Assembly: GCA_947561585.1 (NCBI GenBank)
Contig: CANNZV010000930.1
Coordinates: 275,286-339,285, forward strand
Reading direction: 5' to 3'
DNA length: 64,000 nt
From: Caprella mutica
Taxonomy: Eukaryota > Arthropoda > Malacostraca > Amphipoda > Caprellidae
Shown: piece by piece, positions 34,886 through 48,304 of the stretch
Layout of the letters: the number at the start of each line of letters is the position of its first letter
How positions within the stretch are numbered: the stretch's first letter is position 1
The notes under the pieces: generated by a model
Database searches by the model: none
Seen by the model: the letters and a program-made list of their open reading frames with translations, nothing else
What the model was told of the DNA's origin: nothing
Program-made: the position numbers and the translations under genes

Positions 34886-37800
34886 CTTTCTAAATAACAA
34901 AGGAATTCAGAAGCATTTAATAATTAGATCAATATTATGTTCGTAACAGTAATTACAGATTAACCACAAATTATTTTCCCATCCATATAAATTTGTATAT
35001 TTTCTTGCTCAAGTTGGTGCAATAACCTTTAATAATTTAAATGCAAACACCAGATCTCTTTCCTGACTTTGAAGTTTCCTAAACTGAATCCCGTTCTTTG
35101 ACTCTCGTCATCAACTGGATCCGAATCTATCGAAAACTCTACTTGAAAATAGACTGAGTAAACAGAGAGTCAGATTTGATATGGCGGGCTACAGAATAAT
35201 TTATGGTGTGATTACAATTTAAAATTATAACCATCCAAATCTACTATAGGAGGATAGTCGCCATTGAATGTGATTTAAATTTCAATACGAATGACTTTTA
35301 TTATTTATATTCATTATAATTATTACCAAATAAGTTTGCTGAAATTCATTAAATCATTATATGAAAAAACAAGAGCAAATTTGTTTCTGAGATATTATGT
35401 GATTCATGACTAGGAAACAAAAATACATCACTTACATTTTAATAAAATATAACTTATATTTATATATTTTATTGCTCATTGATACAATAACTTAAAAAAA
35501 ATTCAACATAAGAAAAAAAAAAATCTTCCATTTAATCTATTCTTCGATATAGAAATCTTAAGAGATGCATTATCAAATTATTAACAATATAGGTTCAGCA
35601 TAAAAAACTAATTATATTGTTATTTTCATGTTATTTTTTTTAAATACATTCATAAATACTTCTACATTCTAAATGTACATTTAATTTTGCATACCGTTAA
35701 ACATAACCAGATTGCCCTATACTTTTTATACAGCTACTTTAATTCTGAATTAAATTGTTCTGCACAAAAAGCTTCAAAGAAGTTAAATCATAAACTCAAA
35801 AATGAGGTGAAACTTGCAAAATATTTAAACCAGAAACTTTGTATGGAATGGAATTTTAATTTAATCAATGAAATCGTAATTATTTACTGTTTTAAAATAC
35901 GAACCTACTATATGAACAGAGGAGTTCAAAACATTAATTTTCTATATTTAGTAAAAATATATTTACTGCCCAACATATGATATTATCATTTTGGTTAGCA
36001 ATAATTTTTTTCCAATAGAGTAAATTAGTCTCCATCCATCTCCCAATGTTTTCCAAGTAATTGTCGATATCTTTTCCTTTGAACTTTGAGAATTTAATGA
36101 GTGGCTCCATCAGAATAAAATGATTAAAAACAGCGAATAAATGGAAGACGGTGATTTGAAAAGTAAAAAATAATTGTATACAGTGTGTGCACAAAAATTG
36201 TATTATACTATATAGGCATTAGGCAACGAACAGAAAAAAAATTATGGTATACAATTTTTGAATCGCATCATAAAATAAATTATTCATTTACATAACCTAC
36301 TGTATACTGTATAATTTCTTAGGGCTCATTTTATTGAATATTGATGTGGATATAAATCCCGTCTCCATTCAACTCAACGACAATTCACAGTGATACGAAG
36401 TCAGGAAATTGCTGACTGTAATCTCATGATTTTGGTGATATGATTTGGAGAAATTTTGCATTTGTAAGACTTTGCAAATGTTTTAACGATATATTTGGAT
36501 AACACATGAATGTGAACGGCTGCAACCTTCATTATTAATTCAGAAATATTTTTTTTAACTACTGAGAAATTTCTTTAATAACTTCAGAAAATACATTTTT
36601 GCAAATTCTACCAGAGAGTTAAATGGAAAATATTTCACATGTAGTATGGCATTGGCTTTATCATATATTATGTAATGTGTATAGCATTACTTCAGTATAA
36701 CATTATTGTATTACATATTATTTATTTTTACTAATATACTAATGTGTATAATTAAAGTATAAATTGTTGAATCTTAGATAAGGCTATACCATTTTTAATT
36801 AAATTACTAATGATTAGCTCAGTTTTCCATGGTTTCTTCCTTTTTTCACTTTCTATATTTTGCAAGATTTTTGTGGGCTAAAAATACTGTTAACCAAAAA
36901 CACATACATCTTACCAAAAAGAAACAGATCTTCAATGTTTTATGATGAGATGAATTGAATTATTTTTAGTTCATATCATACCATACTTATTACAGTAAAA
37001 TATAACATTACTTGGTTATCATTTATGAATAGACGCGTATTGTGTAGGTATTTGGGACGTAAACTATATACAAACATGTCATCATATTTCAATAAACGGC
37101 AATTGCAATTAATTCAACTAACTTCATCTCATTCTCCAAATACTATCCGAAGCAAATACAGTTTTGTGTCTCTATCAGTGGATATCCATTAGAGCGTATA
37201 TATAGGCATATGTCCGAAATATTTAGTTTGCATGGCGGAGAGGGAGACAGAATAGCTACATATACATCACTAGCAGCACTCGTGGATAATCTGAATTATT
37301 TTAGTGCTACAGTATAGTATTTTATTTACTACTGTGAGTGTTCATATATGTATAAACATGAATTGTTATTGTTCGGTATCTAAAACTTGAATATAGTTAC
37401 CTTACCCACTTGTTTGAAATAAATATTTAAAATTAGAAAGATATATCATCCCAAATGACATTCTACAATTTAGGAATAACGATTAAATTACACCGTGCAG
37501 TTTCATATTTCTTACGTAATATCTGCAGCTGATTAGATAAATTTTGATGACCTAAATATATCCATCATCTATATTCATAGAAATTACAAACAAATATAGA
37601 TGTTGAAAATAATGTAATAATGCTAGTGAATTATAATGTTAATTCATTACAAGTCCTAAAAGATAATGAAATATTTTGTGGATTTTCAGTAAATGGAAGT
37701 CAGAGCAAGTGGTCGATCTAAAAAAATCAGTTGAGTTAATTTTGAAGTGAGTGAACCTTCAATGTAGGATATCACTTTAACATATCTATTATCTTAACGA

Positions 37801-39344
37801 GAGCAATAGATTCACACTTCCAATCTTCAGAATGGTTAATTTCACGGCTGCTTCACTGCCGCAGCTCCCCTTTCTATCAGATCACAGAGAGTAATGGACT
37901 GTGCTAATTATCCAGAGACTTGGAGTGGTAAGTGTCATTAACCGGAATGAATTGAATTGAAACTGTTAAAATACATTTGCATAGAGTGAGTTCTTTTTTG
38001 ATTAAATTTGGTTTACGTGTTCAAAAATCATATGACATTAGAAAGTATAAAATCATACATGCTATAATTGTTATCATTGATATTCGAAGGATTTTAATCA
38101 AGGACTTGAAGTTAATCGTAAGAAATTCAAATATGAAGTAGCTTAAAACAAATAGAAATATATTAATTTGCATTGTACATTGAATATTATCTTCTCAAAG
38201 GATAATTTTCTATTTGATTACTGTTTTACTCACCAACGACCGGTGTTCACGATAAAATGGATATTAATCTGTTGAACAGACATTTAAAACATATATATGC
38301 CTATTTAATTTGAAAATTATGATTCCTTATGCCATTTATCTGTTCTTGTTTGTTTAATATACTTAAAATCACATCCTAGGACTTTGAATCTTAAGCTGAA
38401 TGTTCTAGAACTTTCGATAAAAAAATTCTTTTAGATTCTCTAAATTTTGTCTTACTGTTGACACGCTGAATATATTATGATACAAAGACTCTTCTCTCAC
38501 TGAAATATATGAAATCCGATGTGTTTGTCAGTATTTTAAAATCTTTCTCGGCAAATAAATTGTCTTTAAACTTTAGTTTTTTCGGAAGAAAAGTTTGTGT
38601 CAATTGTTCAGGTGTCCCATGAGAGAATACAAAATGTTTGAAGAACAAACATTCATCAGTAGCGTTATAATTTCACTGTTAATTTAGCAGTATTTTTAAT
38701 TACTTTTATATATTGTTGTAATACTTACGAGTATATTTATTTTTATTTTTAAATTCCTAACATTTCAATACGATTTTTCTGAACATCAAAAATTTGATTT
38801 CTTTTATTTATAACCATGATATATTACTATTATCAAATATGTATTAACTCACCAAGGTATATTTTCCTCTTCATTTACATCTATTTTATTTTATTATCAG
38901 TATAGTAGTTCATTAAGTATTTGCAGAGATAAATCTGCAACAAGTTTTACTTCATTTTTAACTTGGAATTCTCGCTAAGATAATCTTTTTTGTTGTCATT
39001 ATTATGAACATAACAATTAAATCTATACAAAATGATAATTCTACTATTATTCACAATTATACCTTATCATTCAGAGAAATTAAGTTGTTACTTGAATATT
39101 TTGTATATTGAAGATTACTTCAAAATCCTACATTATATCTTGAAAAGAGTCAATTAGGGTAGCTATTTATAATTATTAAAGCATTCCATCATACCGCAGA
39201 GCATTTCAATGGCAAAAGTGTTATTTTTAAATGTAATAGAGTTATAACGTTCTATTATGTGTTGAGACTCAGCAATTCATCACTGCAAATCAGTATAATT
39301 AAACGCAACTACTGGTCTATTTTTTGTCCTTATACAGTGACCCA
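34886..39344. other. long AT-rich stretch, no gene seen
   Basis: Only the short inverted repeat at 36,005-36,120 is recognised. A TATATATA box-like word at about 37,197 precedes a mildly GC-richer patch (GCATGGCGGAGAGGGAGACAG, 37,231-37,251), but no ORF follows, so no promoter is claimed. Confidence 0.4.
36005..36120 (-). repeat. inverted partner of 22,055-22,200
   Basis: The reverse complement reads GATGGAGCCACTCATTAAATTCTCAAAGTTCAAAGGAAAAGATAT in pieces, matching the 22-kb copy. Confidence 0.55.
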
Positions 39345-39625
39345 CTGACTGACTAGTCAACCCACTCAGCAGTCAACTGAGTGACAAGTCAACTGAGTGA
39401 CAAGTCAACTGAGTGACAAGTCAACTGAGTGACAAGTCAACTGAGTGACAAGTCAACGGACTGACCAGTCAACCAACTGACCGGTCAACTGACTGACCAG
39501 TCAACTGACTGACCAGTCAACAGACTAATCACTCAACAGACTGACCATTCAACAGACTGACCAGTCAACTGACAGACCATTCAACAGACTGACCATTCAA
39601 CAGACTGACCATTCAGTCAACAGAC
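39345..39625 (+). repeat. 16-bp minisatellite, about 17 copies
   Basis: Unit GTCAACTGAGTGACAA at the left (five near-identical copies), grading into GTCAACTGACTGACCA and TTCAACAGACTGACCA at the right. Adjacent variants are most alike, as expected for local expansion. Confidence 0.9.
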
Positions 39626-41079
39626 TCACCCCAGTCTAATGTCAGACAATTTATTTCCTGATCTCCGAAGAATCAAAACTTCACTTCGAATAAGAGACTC
39701 AGGCGTGACCTAAAAAATGGGAGAGATTCGTCTGCGGAGTCCAAGTCTTAGATCGGGACAGACTGATTAGAGTTGTCTGGGAAAAGAGAAATATTGTGTA
39801 GGATTTGATACGAAAAAGAAGATATCTTGAACGCACAAAAAATGTGTGACATCATTGGAAAAAATTGTAATTAAATAAAAATAAGTTCAGAGAAATTGTG
39901 TAGACAGAATATAAACAAAAGCCGGCCTACTGGAATTAAATAATTATATTTGTTTCACAACAGTTTTTTTCAGAAAATTTTTTTTAGAATTTTTTTTTTA
40001 GAATTTTTTTTTTTTTAGAAAGAATCCACTCAGATGGCAATTGTGTTTGTACTTTCTTTATATGTTTTCTATACATAATTTATATAATCATAAATAAGTG
40101 ATATTACCTAAAAAAACTGAAAATAGAGATATTTGTTTTATTTTTGTCACTATTTAGGTATAAAAATCATTTTTGAGTTACATATCGTTTATGTTCGCGT
40201 TGATAAATATATCGATATTTTCTAATTTGAATATATTGACAAGCAAGATTGTAATTTATTCATTCTTCAATTTGATATTAGTGTCACAATGGCAGAAGAA
40301 ACTGCCATTGCTTCTTTAAGGATTTTTCTTCATAAACAAATATTTTCTCCTATTAATATTACAGATAACTATAATTACTGATTTTTCACATCATAATATA
40401 TGTTACTGTTTTATTTATTGTTATTTCTATATTTGAGTTTACATCTCTTTTTAGAAAATATATTTACAAAACCAGAGTAAAAAATATAAAATTCAAATTA
40501 ATACACTCATTGGATGCAGCTAAGGTTCCAATAAAATTGAAACTTGTGAAACCTACTTTAAGAATATAATAAGCGCTAAAAAACAAAGAAATATATTTAC
40601 TAAAACTATATTATTTGAAAAGTTTTTCAAATTTACAATCTGCTATTGGGTCTGTTAAAAAAGTAGGAAGTTTGTTGTACAATTCTATGGATTAAAATTA
40701 GTAAAATTTCGGTTCAATTCTGTTCGAAGTGGAGGAAGATAAAACCTTTTTGTTCTGATTTTAATTATATTACTGGATAATTACAATGTATTACTGATAA
40801 TAATATGATAATTTATACTAATGGTTATTATATTATAATTAATACTAGTGATTTTAGTATAATAGTTAAAATCACTGATTTTATAATTTGATTATAATTT
40901 TATCTCATTTAGATAATTAATACTGCTGATTTTATTAGATTATAAACACTAGTGAATGTATTTTTTATTAATTTAATTATTCATATTGCTAAATCCAATA
41001 TAATAATGAGCATTGTTAATCTTATTATTATGATTAGTAATACTGATCTAAATATAATGTTTAATAATATTGTTTTTAT
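39626..41079. other. AT-rich stretch with T-tract repeats, no gene seen
   Basis: At 39,965-40,020 there is a tandem T(8-12)AGAA motif. At 40,780-41,075, words such as ACTAGTGATTTTA / ACTGATTTTAT / AATAATAT recur irregularly (degenerate repeat). No ORF is supported. Confidence 0.4.
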
Positions 41080-41536
41080 CCGTTTTCGGACACTTGGCTG
41101 AAGGACAATATTAGCCAAATTTCTTTCAATCAATTTTTAATTTAATTACAGTTTTTATTTCAATGAAAATAGAAGTTATTATATAAAAATGAATTTAAAT
41201 TTTAATATGTATATATGTAATGTGTATCCATATTACATACTGGAGTATATAATGCTGAACAATTTGATTTTTATACTAATAGGGGGTGGAAAAAGCTTAT
41301 TTTCATACTTTTGAACTTGTTATCATTAGTTATTATATTATTTAAATTTATTATTTATATTTTAGTAAACAACAACAAATATCCATTCTTTCAAAATAAG
41401 AATATTTTGGTAAAATGTATTATTAGCCAAATGTCCGTACGTCCAAATGTGTTTCGGCCAAATGTTCGCTCTGACAAATATTTTTCGGCGAATTGTCTTT
41501 CGACCAAGTGTCAATCGGCAAAGTGTCTGTCAACGG
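41080..41536. mobile_element. foldback-type element C with word-repeat inverted ends
   Basis: The left end CCGTTTTCGGACACTTGGC and the reverse complement of the right end, CCGTTGACAGACACTTTGCC, are inverted. The right arm (41,420-41,536) is tandem words GACAATTCGCCGAAA / GACACTTGGTCGAAA / GACACTTTGCCGATT (given on the minus strand); the left arm has fewer copies. The target duplication is unclear: AATAATATT lies near both edges, but the region is AT-rich. Architecture matches elements A and B. The ORFs overlapping it (41,311-41,580; 41,423-41,653) are by-products. Confidence 0.6.
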
Positions 41537-42999
41537 TTTTGAACATAATAATATTACGTAATATTCATAATATTCTATAATAATATTTCTATTGACCCAA
41601 TATATAATTACTTTCAAACATATGACAAAATAATGTTCTTCTAGTAAATACACCTTAATGAAATTGATGATTAATTTACAATTTTTTTAAACTCTAACTC
41701 TTCTGTATGTTAATTTCATATCATTTGCATTGAGTCACTGGAGTGTTTCAATACATACATAGATTAACTAATTAGTTTGGATACATTTTGTGACGTTAAA
41801 ATTTATGTAAAGGTAAATATTTACTTGTGTGAAATGCAGAAGATAAATGTCTTCCTTTGTCATTTAACAGAAGAAAGTTATATTCTATTTGTTACTATTT
41901 ATTATTGAATGTTCACACACAAAAACGGTGAACATTTCATTGATCTGAAGTAAGTGACAATATAATTTGCAATTGAATAATTCGAATTTTCAATTCTCTT
42001 GGTTTTAACAAAAGAGAAGAGGGTCAATTTGACTCACAAAGATCACTAGAGGGTCATTCTGACTCTCAAAGTTAACATTGAGAGTCAAGAGTGAGCCTTC
42101 TAGATCTCGAGGAGATTGGAGATTCTGGAGACGCAAAGTTAGGAAACAGTTAAATTTCATTTCATGGTGGCGAAACTGAAATAGAAACTTGGAAAAGAAG
42201 ATATTTAGTTAAATATAGGTATTGGATTTAAAAATAGCATAGCCGATGAATATTTATTTAAATTATTAACTGTTTAGTGCAAAAGGGGATAATTGATAAT
42301 TGCAAACAAAAAGTTTTATTGTATTATCTTCCTGAATTCTCTTTATTCAAAGCAAGAATAGAAGTAACAGAGTATCGTTAACGCAACAGATGGAATTTGT
42401 ATTCAGTTCGAAAGAATAAATTACTCTTAGTATTTCCATTATATCTCATATTAACGCATTGGTGTTAACTTTCAGTTTTCCATTAACTTAATTTATTATT
42501 GTCAACAAATAAAATAGAAATCATGGAGAGAAATGAATTTAAATGACCCAAATATAACTTAAATTATCGCTCAAACCTAATCATTTCAGAATTATATATT
42601 GAAATTCCTTATTAATGAAATTTATTTCAGGTCATATAATGATTTTTTATCAAAATTGAGAATTTCAATTCCTATAAGAATTTTATCAAAAATTATAATT
42701 TCAATTCCTTAAATTATTTTCACCCAACTCAAAATCTAAATTCATAAGATGATTTATTTTCAAAATATTAATGTACTAAACATGAAAATGATATGAAAAG
42801 AAAAGTATACATTTTATTTTTCAATAATACAAGTAATAAATCCATGTTTATATATAACGAGCTTAATTCTGATAAATTGTTCATATCGATGAAACTCAAC
42901 CAAACAATATCCTTTATTTTCATTTCTATCTTAAAACAACAATTTAATATTCAGTCCGTACGAAATTCAATATTCATCTTCTAGATAAACGAATACTAT
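41537..42999. other. no gene seen; small 30-bp tandem repeat
   Basis: At 42,013-42,100 the unit AGAGGGTCAWTYTGACTC plus ACAAAG/TCAAAG is repeated about three times. The remainder is AT-rich with no supported ORF. Confidence 0.45.
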
Positions 43000-43770
43000 T
43001 GACGTAATCTTTTATTCACGGAAGATGGATTCTCACAATGTTCCCCAGTTCCAATTCCAGATATTTACTCATTTCTAATCCAGAATTTCGCTCTCATTTC
43101 TTCGCAAAAGATTGCAAAATTAATTATCTATATAGAGAAATGTAATAGTAAATATTGCAACAATGAATATTAACAATATGATAGAGCTAAATGTAGCTGT
43201 AATATATTTATTGTTTATTATTTAATAAAATAACAACAATTTAATTTTTCGAAAAATTTTCTTTGTAAATGACAGAAGTATATATACATATATGTTTCAC
43301 CGTTTATATTTCGTCAATAAAACAGCACAATTTATTGTAGACAATAACTATTTGTAGATCTATGTCATTATCCAATGCATAAATAAAATTGATATAAAAT
43401 TATAATCAAAATATAGCAAATTAAATGATGGAGTGAAATAGCCCGGTAGTAATAAGGGTAATCATTTATCCGGAGAAATGTGCGAGCAACTGGTACCACC
43501 CAAATGGTCATTAGAAATGTTAGTCAAGCAATTACTTTTTTCCTCTGGATTAATTAGTACAGACCCCTTCCTTGGAATTTATGGCGTGTGGAAATTTTTC
43601 GAACTTTGGGTATCTTCCAGAAATTTTTTAATGAGATCCTGTCTTCCTGGAAAGAACAATGAAGTCCTAATGAAGGAAAGTTGCTTGGTTTTACCTTCAT
43701 TCTGATTACCGAAAAAGTAATTAGCTGGTTCAATCTGTATTCATGAGATAAAAACTGAGTTAAAGATGGA
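43000..43770 (+). repeat. dispersed repeat, copy 2 (partner 28,600-29,235)
   Basis: Collinear with the partner in two main blocks, 43,010-43,140 and 43,620-43,765; see the partner entry. Confidence 0.7.
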
Positions 43771-45261
43771 GTTTGATATATTGTTTGGTTACTGAATACA
43801 GATCTAATGTACATTGTGATCAAATATTACTAATTATGCTTTTGTTGTTTATGCAAAGTGAAATATGTAAAACTGTTTTATGAAGAATTATTGACTAGCA
43901 TATTATGTATTCATATCCATCTCCCTGTGAAATATGATATTCTATATAAAAATATATTTCTATTATTATTCCAATAATGTGGGGTAAGCTTCAGTTTATA
44001 ACTATTTTGTTAGTCATTTTGCTATTTACTAAAACTACTTTACATAATTCGATTATTAAATTCCAATCATTTGTGAAGAATTTGGATACCCAACTCCATT
44101 CACCAACTTCTTTATTTCAAATAAAACACACGGTAACGAAGTGAAACTAAATGGATTTGGAATTGAAAGAATTCCTTACGACATCTGGAACACAAATTCC
44201 TTTAAATGATTGCGTCCATTGAATTTCATTTGTTTTTTGAATTAGATTTGACGAAAAAGAATTAGAGGAGATTCCATTAGATAATTCACTCCCTTCGCTA
44301 CCAGAATAAGAACCCTCCCACCCTTCTGGTTCTGGTAAATGAATTTCCCCCTCCTTATTTTAGATCTTCTTTCTCTTATAACACAATATTATACATTTTC
44401 AACTTCAGTGGGCGTTAAGTTTTGAATATCGTAGTACATTCTAAAACATTTTACATTAATATACAGAGCATATAACAATCATTTGTATTTTTTGATTACT
44501 ATATAAAACACAAATGAAATGAATGTCAAGGATACTGCTACAATTGAATCATCCCTTTTTTCGTACACTTTATGCTCTAAGGTGACATATATGTCCCCTT
44601 GCAAGTGATGTTTTTGCAGGGTTTTTTTGGAGTTATTTTCATAGAATATCGGAATAACTTTTTCATCCATTAGAGTCATCTGTACGCTTACATATATACA
44701 AAGATGGCACTTCTAAGGTTAGCAATTAAAATGTTAGAATCATTACAAATATAGGGTTAAAAAGAGTGCTACTTACCGATAAGTTTTTTATGATATTTTT
44801 TTAAGATTGAAAAATCATTGATTGTATATTAAACAGAGGACACGCCCACCAAAATACTTTAAAGCCAATTTTAGTTTTAGAATTATAAAGCTCATATACA
44901 AATTTGAAATGTAATTTAATTCAATTAATGACTATATACAAGAAAAAACCAACAGGTTACGTATAACAAACGATTGAATGTTTCGCCCCCTGACTCCTAT
45001 CTACCAGTTTTTGATTAAAATATCACTAAAATTGTTTCATCGAATAATATGATAAATTTGGTTTGAAAATAAGGCTTGTCTATTAAATTTAGTGTTTAAA
45101 TATATAAGTATGCTTCTTGTTTCTATTATCACTCAATGGAAAAATAACGTACGCAATCTGATTTATGATATCATATTCAATTTTTGTAATAGTGTTTAAT
45201 TACCTTCGCAGAAGGCGAGAAGATTCTAATATTGACGGCATATATTTATTTATTTATCATC
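43771..45261. other. no gene seen
   Basis: AT-rich sequence. The minus-strand 66-codon frame at 44,479-44,679 (with NNSKKTLQKHHLQGD) is unrecognised and unsupported. A CCACCCTTCTGGTTCTGG patch lies at about 44,318. Confidence 0.4.
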
Positions 45262-45680
45262 TTGTTATTCGCATAACTGAAAAAGTGTTCAATCAAATTG
45301 ACTGTAATTTAGTGACCAGCTGGTAGAATTTTGGGAGCGAACCGGTCAATGGTCAAGGCCATGGTCATTTATAACTACTTGGTAGGACGATTGGTCAATA
45401 TACAGGATCCATTTTGTTATATTTTGGGAGTGATCGGGTCAAAGATTGTAGGTCAAGGTCAAGGCCATTTATAACTTAGTAACTCAAAAAGTGTTAAACC
45501 AAATTGTCTGAAATTTGATGGGAAGATTGGAAAGTGTTCACGAACCATCTTGTAGAATTTTGGGACGATCCAGTCAAAGGACTTGGTCAACGTCAATTAT
45601 AACTCGAAAACTTAGAAAGTATTGAACGATATTGCATAAAACTTGGTGGGTCGATTAGTCACAGTCCAGTCATCAGTTTT
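45262..45680 (+). repeat. three imperfect tandem copies of a GGTCAAGGTCA-rich unit
   Basis: Each unit contains, in order, AACT(C)GAAAAAGTRTT, CAAATTG.CTG, AATTTGRTGGG, TAGAATTTTGGGA, CGATCCGGTCAAAGG-like, GGTCAAGGTCA and TTATAACT. Spacing is about 120-160 bp. Non-coding. Confidence 0.65.
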
Positions 45681-48304
45681 TTAGATATTGGTAGCAAACG
45701 TACTGAGTGCAAATAATCAAGTAATAATACAATACCAATTTATTATATATTCTTTCATTTCTCATTCAAATGAGTGTGTTCCATACAGTAAAGTATACTC
45801 TTCCATCCTCTTACAAATATATTATAATCCTCCCTTCACCAATTCTTTTTATCGTGATTTCTCAGAATATTTTTCCCATTAGGCGAAAAGATCTAAAGAA
45901 AATATATCATACGTTTTTGTTTTGTTTTTCAATTCTTTTGTCTCTCAGTGGAGCTGTATTTCAAACTCCAATTTTAAAATATCATGGACACTGTAAAACA
46001 TCAACAATAAAGAAAAAAGAAGTAACTCATTACTATTTTCACCCAAGGGCTTTCGTTTCTTCACTATTTAGCAACAAGTGATGAAGATCTTTGCCTATTA
46101 TATTTCAGTATGTAAAAAAATGAACGTATTGTAATATATAAAATGTAATGGATTTTTTTTTAGGTTCAAATATATTGTTATCTGTGTGAACAATATATAT
46201 ATTTTTTTATCAATCAAATTCCCAGAAAAAACACAGATGACAATAAAAGTCTTTATCGATTTTCTCACATTTAAGTGATGTATTTAATTGAAAGGAAATT
46301 CCTTCACCCACATCCAATAAACATCCAAAGTTAGTTCACAAGTAATACAATATTTTATATTCAATGTTTCTCTGAGATATAAACTGAAAGATGCTTATTA
46401 TTCATAATTAATTGTTTATTAATTTTATTCACACTATTTTATAATATAGTTTATAAATTTGAACTTTTTTATATTATGGTCTGAATGCATGACTGCAGTT
46501 TTCTAAGAATAGAAAGTGATTTAACAGCGATTGCGCCTTCGTTTGTTTGTTATGGTTTTAACCGTCGAAAATAATTTATACGTGGAACCACTAATATTTC
46601 TCGGATTCATTAGTGACTAACACTAGAAACTAAGTTAGATAATTAATGAAGTGGGAGGTAAATTTAGCCTCTATTGCTCCTTATTTCTGAGACTCATCAG
46701 CATTCTCAGCACAGCCTGACTGTTTAACTTTTCGGTAATTTAGAGTAAAGTTGCTTCAAAGTCTTTGAGTACTGTACAGGAATGGAATTAAATTTGACTT
46801 GCAGGAATGTGGAGTTGTACTGCAGTGAGGGGAGTGGTTATTGTTTAAACTCTTTATCATTTTCATAATGCTTAGCTCTCAAGCCTCTAAAAAACTCTTT
46901 CTGTGTTACTTCGATTAGATCAGGTAAAGTATATCAAAATATGTTTTCAATAATAACTTAAACTTTCAAAATCACATAAATCATTCCTATCGATTTGTAT
47001 TATCGTTAAAATCGTTTATTTCTAACACTGTAGATAACTAAATAGTGGATGGTATTATTTATCACAAAATATAAAACAAATTATTATTGACTTTCTATAT
47101 TTTAATCTAAAATTAAATAGTACCAGACTTCATCATATAAGTGAATTCATATACTTATAGTATCCATTATCAAATTATTTAAATCCAATGAAAAAACTGT
47201 TTATAGAATATAAAATTTCAATTATATGCCATCATTTCAAGAAGGAATATCCAGAAATTCAACCTCCATTTTATTAAAGTTAAGGGAACATCACACAATT
47301 ATATAATCTTTGGGTTATTGTTATTAGCCTTGGAAGTTCTCGATGCTCTCATCAAATACCATGAAATCTTTCCATCAAATCACGGAACCTTTGAAAGTGA
47401 AAGCTATTTTGATGACAAACGCATTCCTCAGATTCGAATTTCTTAGAAGTGAAGGAGAGATGGAATATCGTGCGGAAATGCAATATTGGTGTGAAAAATT
47501 GGTTACTCTATTTTTAATCATTTCTTTGTCCTTCTCCATATATTTTATTAATGTAAACACAACATTATTGTCCTGATATAATGCTCCACTATTTTGTATG
47601 GGGTTGAAATGGTTTCGCTGATATTAGTTGTGTATTTTTGTTTTAATTGAAGCATTAAGCAGTTAAATTAATTAATTTGATGTTTACAATAGTTGCAGTA
47701 GATTTTTAACCAATCCGACTATAGGATTAAACTAGTTCAAGATCAGGTTCATCAACACAGTAAATACAATTATTATACAATAAAAATGTTTTATATGGTA
47801 ACAGTTCAAAATAATGAAAATAGAAAACATTGTCTGAATATAAGCCTCCAATATTCTTTAGGTAATTACAGGTAACGAGATGCTTTTTCTTTCGTAAGAG
47901 CAGCCAAACACTAACGAAGGAAAAGTTTAAGACTAAATTGAGACCAGAGGAGAAAATTAGAGCAGCATTACACTCTTGGAGACTGAATTTATGGTACAGT
48001 AACGCCATGGTTCGTTGCGTTATTTGTATCATATTACAGTCTAAATCATCATTATGTGAAAAGGTAAAGAGGAAATGATTGTGTTCTGAGGATTGTAAAT
48101 CTGATTTATCGATTGAAAAGCTATATAATTCAATTTATTATTTATGCAATCATTATAGCCATTTTATATGAACTATTATTCATTTTCCGCTCAGAAGATA
48201 ACAGTTAGATGAACGTTTAGGTGTATTTGTAAAATTGTAGTTCATAAAATGACGGATCGTGGTAAGTGCAGTTTGTTGATTTGATTTCCTTACGTAATTA
48301 CAAA
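45681..48304. other. no gene seen
   Basis: AT-rich sequence. Short ORFs at 45,688-46,081, 47,343-47,576 and 47,727-48,032 have no recognisable domains, codon bias or splice context and are not called. Confidence 0.4.

Noticed and set aside
37197..37260. TATA-box promoter
   Set aside because: TATATATA is common in this AT-rich DNA and no ORF or exon signal follows.
39345..39625. Fourth foldback element
   Set aside because: No inverted partner array was found in the window and its word does not fit the GACAATTnGCC pattern well.
44479..44679. 66-codon minus-strand ORF with NNSKKTLQKHHLQGD
   Set aside because: Protein-like by eye, but no family recognised and no second copy in the window.
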